DNA of 64,000 nucleotides. It comes from Prevotella sp. (lineage in GTDB: Bacteria > Bacteroidota > Bacteroidia > Bacteroidales > Bacteroidaceae). Shown in pieces: positions 1-5,869 of the stretch (position 1 is the first letter of the stretch; the number at the start of each line of letters is the position of its first letter). The notes beneath the pieces are model-generated. The model saw nothing but the letters and a program-made list of their open reading frames with translations. It searched no databases and had not been told where the DNA came from. A program made the translations under genes and the position numbers. The stretch covers positions 1 to 64,000 of the forward strand of contig JAFTFO010000043.1 of assembly GCA_017449495.1 (NCBI GenBank), in the 5' to 3' direction.

Positions 1-380
1 GGAAGACATTGCTGAACTCTATAAAAATAGGTGGAGCGTTGAGCTGTTCTTCAAATGGTTGAAGCAGCACCTACATATCAAAGAATTCTATGGAACCAGC
101 GAGAACGCTGTCAACATACAAATCTATTCTGCCATTATCACCTATTGCCTCGTTGCTATTGTGACCAGTGAACTGAAACTGAAGACGAGCACGTATGATG
201 TACTACGTGTCGTTGGGGTATCTTTATTTGACAAAACGCCTTTGGAGGAGATTCTGAAAGACGAGCCAATCGAAAATCCTGAAGAGCAGGATAAACAGCT
301 GTGGCTTGAGTTTGAGAATTAGGTCAACTATCAAAGTGTCACTTCTGGAAATGTTAACAGATTTTCGTGGACACTAGTGA
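1..380 (+). mobile_element. Right-hand part of an IS4-family insertion sequence
   Basis: The window opens inside a transposase gene, so only the 3' part of the element is present. The right terminus cannot be fixed without the left end; the stretch around 355-380 (ending near TGGACACTAGTG) is the likely edge because nothing coding follows. No target duplication can be checked. Confidence 0.4.
2..322 (+). CDS. IS4-family DDE transposase, C-terminal fragment (5' end outside window)
   Basis: This is the last 106 codons of a transposase, read in frame from base 2 to the TAG at 320-322. The sequence LYKNRWSVELFFKWLK contains the IS4-family signature Y-(2)-R-(3)-E-(6)-K, in which the Glu is the third catalytic acid of the DDE triad that binds Mg2+ for strand transfer. 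The remaining C-terminal part (ITYCLVAIVTSELKL and an acidic tail) is typical of the helical end of these enzymes. The gene is cut by the window edge, so whether the full copy is intact cannot be judged. A tRNA gene lies about 270 bp downstream. Confidence 0.85.
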   Translation, partial: EDIAELYKNRWSVELFFKWLKQHLHIKEFYGTSENAVNIQIYSAIITYCLVAIVTSELKLKTSTYDVLRVVGVSLFDKTPLEEILKDEPIENPEEQDKQLWLEFEN

Positions 381-535
381 TTCGTAATATTCCGTAATAG
401 TAATTATGGTCAATTATGGGAATTCGTTTCCAAACAGTATTAATTCGCTTCCAAAGATTACAGGCGTAAACGTTAAAAAAACACAAGGCGCATCAACTTT
501 TCACTTTTCACTCCTTACTTTTCACTCCTTTTTTG

Positions 536-543
536 TACCTTTG
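536..543 (+). promoter_or_regulatory. -7 box of the tRNA-Val promoter
   Basis: TACCTTTG matches the Bacteroidota -7 consensus TAnnTTTG and lies 47 nt before the tRNA. No convincing TTTG is seen at -33; the upstream sequence is a run of ACTTTTCAC repeats. Confidence 0.6.
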
Positions 544-590
544 CACCCGGAATTGAAATTCCAAGTGCGATGTCACCCGCAAAACGAAAA

Positions 591-664
591 GTCGGCATAG
601 CTCAGCTGGTTAGAGTATCACCTTGACATGGTGGGGGTCCTTGGTCCGAATCCAAGTGTCGACA
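591..664 (+). tRNA. tRNA-Val (anticodon GAC), variant T-loop
   Basis: The 74 nt fold into a full cloverleaf: acceptor GTCGGCA/TGTCGAC with one G-T pair, D-stem GCTC/GAGT, anticodon stem TCACC/GGTGG with loop TTGACAT (anticodon GAC), five-nt variable region, and T-stem CTTGG/CCAAG. Discriminator base is A and no CCA is encoded. The T-loop reads TCCGAAT where almost every elongator tRNA has TTCGAAT or TTCAAAT: position 55, normally pseudouridine, is C. The D-stem ends in a G-T wobble. It could be functional or a decaying copy. Confidence 0.9.
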
Positions 665-671
665 CAGGATA

Positions 672-693
672 CAAGCCGCAGAAATGCGGCTTG
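672..693 (+). terminator. Hairpin after tRNA-Val
   Basis: Perfect 9-bp stem (CAAGCCGCA / TGCGGCTTG) closed by a GAAA tetraloop, eight nt after the tRNA. Only a weak T-run follows, so it may be a processing or termination signal. Confidence 0.5.
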
Positions 694-713
694 AATTGTT
701 TCAAAGACACAGG

Positions 714-751
714 AATAGGAAAAGGCAACCAAGCGGTTGCCTTTTCCTATT
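714..751. terminator. Bidirectional intrinsic terminator
   Basis: A perfect 17-bp inverted repeat (714-730 / 735-751) with a 4-nt loop, A-rich on one side and T-rich on the other. It separates the tRNA from the convergent hydrolase gene and overlaps that gene's stop codon. Confidence 0.85.
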
Positions 752-1583
752 AAAAACTCTCCAGCCACCCTTTCAGTTCAAACACCATCTGGTAGTGGTA
801 GGCAAAGCTCTCGCGATAGCCCCAGCCGTGACCTCCCGTAGGGTAGATATGTATCGAGGCAGGTACGTCGTGTTTGTACAGTTGCTCATAATAGCTGAAG
901 CCATTGGCGGCAGGCACGGCCTTATCGTCGTCAGAAAGGGCTATGAAGGCCCGTGGCGTTGTGCGGTTCACCTGTAGGTCGTTGCTGTAGTTGGCCTCCA
1001 GGCGTCTCGTCTCCTTCTTCGAGTGATCTGTCCCTAAGAGGTTGTCGTGAGAGCCCTTATGAGTGAACGAGGGGTCCATCGTGATTACGGGGTAGAAGAG
1101 TATCTGGAAGTTGGGCGCTGCCTCGCCTGTGGAATGGGTGGCGATGGTCGAAGCCAGATGGCCACCCGCCGAGAAACCCATGATGCCTATGTCGGTACGG
1201 TCGATATGCCACTCCACGGCGTTTCTGCGCACCGTCTTGATGGCCTGCTCTGCGTCAGAGACGGGAATCATCGGGTTCCCGTGAGGCATACGGTACTTCA
1301 CCACGATGAGCGCGATGCCCTGATTGTTGAAGAATGTGGCCCACTGATGCCCCTCGTGGTCCATGGCCAAGTGTGTGTAGCCACCTCCAGGACAGCACAC
1401 CACCGCCCTGCCTTTCGCCTTCTTCGCATCAGGCAGGTAGACGGTTATCTCCGCCTTGTCGTCCTTGTCACTACTCTCATACGTCGCCCCATTGGGCCAC
1501 AGGTCCATCTTCATCCCCTTCTGCGCCATCGCTGCAGAGGAGCCCATCATCAGCATCATTGCAAGAATCTTTAGCGTTCTCAT
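750..1583 (-). CDS. Secreted alpha/beta hydrolase, esterase-like
   Basis: The 277-residue protein begins with a signal peptide (MRTLKILAMMLMMGSSAAMAQ). The start is placed at 1583 rather than at an in-frame ATG 48 nt upstream, because the signal peptide begins here and a -7 box sits at 1609-1616. The fold is recognisable from the oxyanion motif PGGGY, the nucleophile elbow GFSAGG (Ser), a D-D-D-K acid region and the GGHGWG His near the end. This arrangement is that of the carbohydrate-esterase-like branch of the alpha/beta hydrolases (acetylxylan esterase / BD-FAE type), which remove acetyl or feruloyl groups from plant polysaccharides in the periplasm or outside the cell. The exact substrate is not visible. 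It is a single-gene unit, bounded downstream by a strong terminator. Confidence 0.8.
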   Translation of the reverse strand: MRTLKILAMMLMMGSSAAMAQKGMKMDLWPNGATYESSDKDDKAEITVYLPDAKKAKGRAVVCCPGGGYTHLAMDHEGHQWATFFNNQGIALIVVKYRMPHGNPMIPVSDAEQAIKTVRRNAVEWHIDRTDIGIMGFSAGGHLASTIATHSTGEAAPNFQILFYPVITMDPSFTHKGSHDNLLGTDHSKKETRRLEANYSNDLQVNRTTPRAFIALSDDDKAVPAANGFSYYEQLYKHDVPASIHIYPTGGHGWGYRESFAYHYQMVFELKGWLESF

Positions 1584-1608
1584 TTTCCCTTTTTTTATTT
1601 CAACGGCA

Positions 1609-1616
1609 CAAAGGTA
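1609..1616 (-). promoter_or_regulatory. -7 box of the hydrolase gene
   Basis: Read on the minus strand this is TACCTTTG, 25 nt before the chosen start codon. No clear -33 TTTG at the usual distance. Confidence 0.55.
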
Positions 1617-1769
1617 CACATATTTTTCCAAATCCCGCTACCTTTCACTAAAAAAGAAGGGTGTCTTTTTCACTTCCTATAGTTCTGCATTTGACGACAT
1701 GTAAATAAAATTCGTCATCTTGTCTGGCGGTCTTGCCCTGCCTTTGTTTGCCCTTTTAGGGCGCTCGGG

Positions 1770-1798
1770 CTTTGGGCTAAGGAAACTCCGACTTTCCT
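1770..1798. repeat. 29-bp direct repeat, copy 1
   Basis: Identical over 29 bp to 21040-21068, in another non-coding spacer. The core word AAGGAAACTC recurs at 1822-1831. Both copies are followed by AAATGTAAAATAA- or AAGTGTAAAATAA-like sequence and then by a large inverted repeat. Confidence 0.85.
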
Positions 1799-1901
1799 TA
1801 TACCAAAGTCCCACTTTCCAGTAAGGAAACTCTTTGTTTCCTTATGGCCTTTTAAACGTGGATGTTTGGCTGTTTTCAAATGTAAAATAAAATCCGATTT
1901 G

Positions 1902-2111
1902 CATTACAGTTATTACAGATTACAGTTTCAAAACGTGCACCCCCTTCGCTGTTATTCTAAATTATATATATATTTATATAATATATTCTATAAATATATA
2001 TATAATTTTATAAGATCTTTTGTTTTTCTTCTCTTCTACCCATAACGTAGTGTCGACCAAAACTGATGTTACTACGTCTATTTAAAACTGTAATCTGTAA
2101 TAACTGTAATG
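1902..2111. repeat. Nested inverted repeat (27-bp outer, 20-bp inner arms)
   Basis: The outer arms 1902-1928 and 2085-2111 are perfect inverted copies built from three ATTACAG-like words. Inside them an AT-only palindrome has perfect 20-bp arms at 1959-1978 and 1989-2008 around a 10-nt loop. No reading frame of note lies between the arms. It could be a MITE-like element or a structured regulatory site; no target duplication is evident. Together with the 29-bp repeat it accounts for most of the spacer 1584-2144. Confidence 0.8.
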
Positions 2112-2144
2112 ACGGTTAGTTTTCTCAAGTTTTGCTTTGTTTTT

Positions 2145-2240
2145 TTATTTGGCATTTTGGATTTCCTGCCAGGCTTTTTCCACGTTTTCAATTTCCTGAC
2201 GCCAATCAGCATCTACTTTTCTGTACGTTACTGTCTCCAT
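2145..2240 (-). CDS. Possible 31-residue small protein
   Basis: A short frame starts with ATG at 2240 after an AGAGGAAAA stretch that could bind the ribosome, and ends in TAA at 2145. The peptide (METVTYRKVD... ending EIQNAK) is rich in charged residues and probably helical. An in-frame TAA lies seven codons upstream, so it is not the tail of a larger frame. It follows the terminator of the lipoprotein gene and has no obvious promoter. I do not recognise it. Confidence 0.3.
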   Translation of the reverse strand: METVTYRKVDADWRQEIENVEKAWQEIQNAK

Positions 2241-2293
2241 GGACAGTTTTCCTCTGACTTAATGACTCGAATCCATTCTCCAACACGAGTAAA

Positions 2294-2326
2294 ACAGCCC
2301 CTGCATGGTCATCGTGCAGGGGCTGT
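2294..2326 (-). terminator. Terminator of the small lipoprotein gene
   Basis: 12-bp stem ACAGCCCCTGCA / TGCAGGGGCTGT with a 9-nt loop, 33 nt past the lipoprotein stop; on the minus strand it is followed by TTTTAC. Confidence 0.65.
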
Positions 2327-2358
2327 ATGATGGAAAATCATCTCATCACGTTTCGTGA

Positions 2359-2895
2359 CTATTTGATGATATTCAGTGTGTTTGTTGTTTTAACCTCTCT
2401 ACTGATTCTCCTGAATGTGTATTTTACGAATGAGTCTGTCGTGAGGTCTTCAGAATTTAGAATGAGTGTTTCGGAGTTGATGGACCATTCATACGGGATA
2501 TCGAAAGAATCTATGAAAGAAAGGGAGCGAGCGCCTATAAAGGCGTCTTTAGTGCTGAAGAGGACCCAATGCTCCTCAGTGAAGTCGTAGTTGTATTGAC
2601 GAAGTGTATAATAGGGCGCCCCTCTGTCTGTGGGTGTCAGTGATATGACTAATTCGCCCTCTTTTGACGGGTTCAAATAATCATAGACGATATTTGCCTG
2701 GTTGGTGCCGCCTTGTTCGTTGGGCACTTTTAAATCTTGACGGACGAGCCCCCATGTGCCAATAATCTCAGATGTTGAATCCTTACCGTTGTCAACATCG
2801 TCCTTGTCATCGTCGCCACAGGCAGAGAATAGCATACCTAATGTGACAACCATTGTGATGGTAACTAAGCGAAAAAAGAATTGCTTATTTCTCAT
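2359..2895 (-). CDS. Small exported lipoprotein, lipocalin-like
   Basis: 178 residues with a lipoprotein signal peptide ending in LFSAC (Cys26), followed by an acidic GDDDKDD stretch, the usual surface-export signal of Bacteroidota lipoproteins. The mature part begins with EIIGTWGLVRQ and continues in alternating strands (GELVISLTP, PYYTLRQYNYDF, WSINSETLIL), a pattern like the lipocalin-like beta-barrel families (G-x-W near the start). No catalytic motif is seen and the ligand is unknown. It lies 94 bp downstream of the outer-membrane protein gene but is separated from it by a terminator, so it probably has its own promoter. Confidence 0.65.
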   Translation of the reverse strand: MRNKQFFFRLVTITMVVTLGMLFSACGDDDKDDVDNGKDSTSEIIGTWGLVRQDLKVPNEQGGTNQANIVYDYLNPSKEGELVISLTPTDRGAPYYTLRQYNYDFTEEHWVLFSTKDAFIGARSLSFIDSFDIPYEWSINSETLILNSEDLTTDSFVKYTFRRISREVKTTNTLNIIK

Positions 2896-2927
2896 AATTT
2901 CGTTATAAAAAGTTGATATAAAAGATA

Positions 2928-2972
2928 ATCAGGACAAATCCTCTTCATTTATGAAAAAGGATTCGTCCTGAT
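2928..2972 (-). terminator. Terminator of the outer-membrane protein gene
   Basis: Arms TCAGGAC-A-AATCC and GGATT-C-GTCCTGA pair with one internal mismatch around a 17-nt loop, 18 nt past the stop of the gene at 2990. Confidence 0.65.
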
Positions 2973-2989
2973 GATGTTACAAAAAACGA

Positions 2990-3556
2990 TTAGAAGTTAA
3001 AGTAAACGCCGAAGGAGCAGTTGTTGGCGAAGTCGAGGCCGAAGTTACTGCCACTCTTGCCCTCGCCCTTTGGACTGTAGTTCTCGAATCCGAGGAATCC
3101 GAGGTGGGTTACGAAACTAATCTCATCGCTAAGGTTGATGGCCAGACCTGGACGTATGCCTAATGAGAACTGTGTGCCTGCATCCTTAACGCTGCCAAAG
3201 GTAATACCACCATCGAAGAACAACTTAACGGTGTCGAATTCAACGGGGAAGTATCTGACATACGGAGAAATCTGGAAAATCTCAGTTTTCGAGTACTGAT
3301 ACTGGGCTGAGAAGTCTCCTCTGCCGAGGTTCAGACCTTCATAGGGGAAGCCTTTCTGATAACCCAAGACAGCACCAATAGCCCACTGGTCATTGAGATT
3401 GTAACCAAATTCAGGCAGAATTCTGAAGGTGAACTCAGAGTCGCTGCCACCGACGGGCTTCACGCTACCGAAACCTACGGATCCTCCTACATAGAACTGT
3501 GCACTTGCGTTCAGGCTGGCAAACAGAACGACTGCTAACAATAATACCTTTTTCAT
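2990..3556 (-). CDS. Small outer-membrane beta-barrel protein
   Basis: 188 residues. A signal peptide (MKKVLLLAVVLFASLNASA, cut before QFYVGG) is followed by alternating amphipathic strands with glycine-rich turns (GGSVGFGSV, PEFGYNLNDQWAIGAVLGYQ, SPYVRYFPV, GLAINLSDEISFVTHLG), ending in an aromatic residue (FGVYFNF), which is the typical C-terminal signal for insertion by the BAM machinery. Size and pattern fit the OmpX/PorT-like eight-strand barrels of Bacteroidota. No specific function can be read. A well-formed promoter lies upstream, divergent from the esterase gene. Confidence 0.75.
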   Translation of the reverse strand: MKKVLLLAVVLFASLNASAQFYVGGSVGFGSVKPVGGSDSEFTFRILPEFGYNLNDQWAIGAVLGYQKGFPYEGLNLGRGDFSAQYQYSKTEIFQISPYVRYFPVEFDTVKLFFDGGITFGSVKDAGTQFSLGIRPGLAINLSDEISFVTHLGFLGFENYSPKGEGKSGSNFGLDFANNCSFGVYFNF

Positions 3557-3617
3557 AATTGTTAATTTTTAATGGGTTAATACTAATGAATTTTTAATTT
3601 TATAATTTTAGTTGTCG

Positions 3618-3649
3618 CAAAGTTAAGGAAATTGTTCTAAACTACCAAA
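3618..3649 (-). promoter_or_regulatory. Promoter of the outer-membrane protein gene
   Basis: On the minus strand TTTG (3649-3646), 20 nt, then TAACTTTG (3625-3618): a close match to the Bacteroidota housekeeping promoter. The predicted leader is about 55 nt. Confidence 0.8.
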
Positions 3650-3731
3650 TATTTAACGGTTTTTTTGATAAACTGCCCGTTTCGGCTGATGAACTCGGGG
3701 GGGGTATGATATAAAATTAGACCTTAAAGCG

Positions 3732-3761
3732 TTGTTTTCTGAAATAATTTTTGTAACTTTG
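3732..3761 (+). promoter_or_regulatory. Promoter of the sialate esterase gene
   Basis: TTG at 3732-3734, 19 nt, TAACTTTG at 3754-3761. Divergent from the promoter at 3618-3649, with about 80 bp between them. Confidence 0.7.
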
Positions 3762-3779
3762 CACTCAAATAATTTAAAC

Positions 3780-5246
3780 ATGTATATGATGATGAACAAA
3801 CGGACATTTTTGCTCACAGCCCTGATGGTTTTGGCCTTGGGTGTGCAGGCTAAGGTAAGGTTGCCCCATCTGATTGGCGACAACATGGTGTTACAACAGC
3901 AGACGGAAGCCCGTCTCTGGGGCTGGGCACAGCCGGGACGGACAGTGGTAGTGACTACCTCGTGGGGTGACGAGAAAGTGTGGACCAAGGCCGATAAGCA
4001 GGGTAAATGGCTGGTGAAGGTGAAAACACCTAAAGCCTCGTACGAGCCGCTGAGCATCACCTTCGACGACGGAGAGTCGCTGACAATCAACAATGTCGTG
4101 AGTGGAGAGGTGTGGGTCTGCGCTGGTCAGTCTAATATGGAGATGCCCGTCAAAGGCTTTGGCATGTGTCCTGTGAAAGACTTCAATCAGCATGTGCTCG
4201 ACGCAGTGAACTCGAAGGGTGTGCGTAGCGTGAAGATCCCCAGCATCATGAGGGCTACGCCACAGGACGATGCCCAGTGTGAGTGGCGTCAGTGCTCACC
4301 CAAGACGGTCGTCGACTTCTCGGCCACCGGCTATTTCTTCGCCCGACTGCTGAGTCGCACACTCGATATTCCTGTGGGTATTATTGAAGCTAATAAAGGA
4401 GGTTCGCGCGTGGAGAGCTGGCTGACGAAGGAGAATCTGGAGAAATATACAAGTGATCCGACGGACTCGGTGGAGATCTGTAAGCGGTGGTCACAATGGG
4501 ACTATCATCGTTCGCTGCTCTGGGGTAACGGTACCTTCAACCCCATCCTAAACTATACGGTGAAGGGCATCCTCTACTATCAGGGCTGTTCGAACGTGGG
4601 TGACCCGGGCGACCAGTACTCTCAGCGGATGAAGCTGCTCGTGGAGCAGTGGCGTGAGCAGTTCGGACTGGGTGAGATCCCCTTCTATTTCGTGCAGATA
4701 GCACCTTACCGCTATGACGATGATGACAATGCCATCAGTGGTGCCTTGCTGAGGGAACAGCAGTACAAGGCTGCGCAGATCATTCCCAACAGCTCGCTCG
4801 TGTGTATCAACGACCTGGTCTATCCCTACGAGACCACCCAGATCCATCCAGCCCAGAAGCAGCAGGTGGGTGAGCGACTCGCCTTCACGGCCCTGAATCG
4901 TGACTACGGCTACGAGACCATCCAGTATAAGAGTTCGTCTTATAAGGATATGACCATCAAAAACGATACTGTGTTCGTTCATCTGCAGGACAACTATTGG
5001 TGTGACGCCCCCTTCGAGCAGATGGAGGGCTTTGAGGTGGCTGGCGAAGACCGGGTGTTCCATCCCGCTCAGGCCCAGCACTTCTGGCAGTCTGGCGGTG
5101 GCTACTGGGATGAGGCCATCATGATCACCTCCCCCGAGGTGAAGAAGCCTGTGGCTGTGCGCTATTGTTTCAAGAACTTCCAGATTGGTAACGTGAAGAA
5201 CGGCGGAAACCTCCCCCTCTTCCCCTTCCGAACAGATAGTTGGTAA
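3780..5246 (+). CDS. Secreted sialate O-acetylesterase-like SGNH hydrolase
   Basis: 488 residues from ATG 3780; nearby in-frame ATGs at 3786, 3789 and 3792 are also possible. A signal peptide (NKRTFLLTALMVLALGVQA) precedes a short beta-sandwich domain (VRLPHLIGDNMVLQQQ) and then the SGNH core starting at CAGQSNMEMP, where Ser118 is the nucleophile. Conserved blocks ANKGGSRVESWL and YYQGCSNVGD follow, and the catalytic Asp-x-x-His is probably DLVYPYETTQIHP. The family removes acetyl groups from sialic acids or other acetylated sugars; here it would act in the periplasm on host or plant glycans. The NUDIX gene begins one base after its stop, so the two are probably one transcript. Confidence 0.85.
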   Translation: MYMMMNKRTFLLTALMVLALGVQAKVRLPHLIGDNMVLQQQTEARLWGWAQPGRTVVVTTSWGDEKVWTKADKQGKWLVKVKTPKASYEPLSITFDDGESLTINNVVSGEVWVCAGQSNMEMPVKGFGMCPVKDFNQHVLDAVNSKGVRSVKIPSIMRATPQDDAQCEWRQCSPKTVVDFSATGYFFARLLSRTLDIPVGIIEANKGGSRVESWLTKENLEKYTSDPTDSVEICKRWSQWDYHRSLLWGNGTFNPILNYTVKGILYYQGCSNVGDPGDQYSQRMKLLVEQWREQFGLGEIPFYFVQIAPYRYDDDDNAISGALLREQQYKAAQIIPNSSLVCINDLVYPYETTQIHPAQKQQVGERLAFTALNRDYGYETIQYKSSSYKDMTIKNDTVFVHLQDNYWCDAPFEQMEGFEVAGEDRVFHPAQAQHFWQSGGGYWDEAIMITSPEVKKPVAVRYCFKNFQIGNVKNGGNLPLFPFRTDSW

Positions 5247-5247
5247 T

Positions 5248-5781
5248 ATGAAAGGTCATCCATTAGAGGTCTTTAAGTATTGTCCGAAATGCGGCAGTAG
5301 CGATTTCGTGATTCATAATGCCCTGAGCCGACATTGTGCCAACTGCGGGTTCACCTATTATCAGAACCCCAGGGCCTCTACGGCTGCTTTCATCTTGAAT
5401 GGGAGGGGGGAGCTGTTGGTAGCCCGTCGTGGGAAGGAACCCGCTAAGGGGACACTTGACCTGCCAGGCGGTTTTGTGGATAACAACGAGAATGCCGAGC
5501 AGGGGATGGTGAGGGAGATTCGGGAGGAGACGGGACTCGTGATTAGTGCCGACGACGTCAGCTATCTGTTCTCAATCCCCAATGTCTATCACTATTCAGG
5601 CATGGATATCCATACGCTCGACTTCTTTTTTGTCTGTCATGTGGCTGAAGATGCCGAGGTGCAGGCAGCTGACGATGCTGCCGAACTCACCTGGCTGCCC
5701 CTGCGGGAAGTATATGTGGAGCGCTTTGGACTCCGTTCCATCCGGGAAGCAGTACACCGTTTCCTGCAGCAGAATCGTTAA
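5248..5781 (+). CDS. NUDIX hydrolase with N-terminal zinc ribbon
   Basis: 177 residues. The N-terminus holds a four-Cys zinc ribbon (CPKCG ... CANCG), followed by the NUDIX fold. The NUDIX box is complete: G-F-V-D-N-N-E ... R-E-I-R-E-E-T-G-L, whose Glu residues bind Mg2+ for cleavage of a nucleoside diphosphate linked to another group. Ribbon plus box resembles the NADH pyrophosphatase branch, but the protein is shorter and lacks a clear NudC SQPWPFPxS motif, so the substrate (ADP-ribose, NADH or a damaged nucleotide) is open. The start is one base after the upstream stop, suggesting translational coupling. Confidence 0.85.
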   Translation: MKGHPLEVFKYCPKCGSSDFVIHNALSRHCANCGFTYYQNPRASTAAFILNGRGELLVARRGKEPAKGTLDLPGGFVDNNENAEQGMVREIREETGLVISADDVSYLFSIPNVYHYSGMDIHTLDFFFVCHVAEDAEVQAADDAAELTWLPLREVYVERFGLRSIREAVHRFLQQNR

Positions 5782-5788
5782 TAAAACA

Positions 5789-5838
5789 AAAAAACGTCTA
5801 TATAAATAAGGTGTGATAACGTTTTTTGCTTACTTTTG
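5789..5838 (+). promoter_or_regulatory. Inverted repeat and -7 box before topA
   Basis: AAAAAACGT (5789-5797) and ACGTTTTTT (5819-5827) form a 9-bp stem that may end the upstream transcript. Immediately after it TACTTTTG (5831-5838) fits the -7 consensus, 31 nt before the topA start. Confidence 0.5.
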
Positions 5839-5869
5839 CAGCCCGTAAGAAATTATAACGAGACAAAGT

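Noticed and set aside
5248-5370. Zinc-ribbon NUDIX protein as a canonical NudC
   Set aside because: The protein is too short and the NADH-specific motif after the NUDIX box is not seen.
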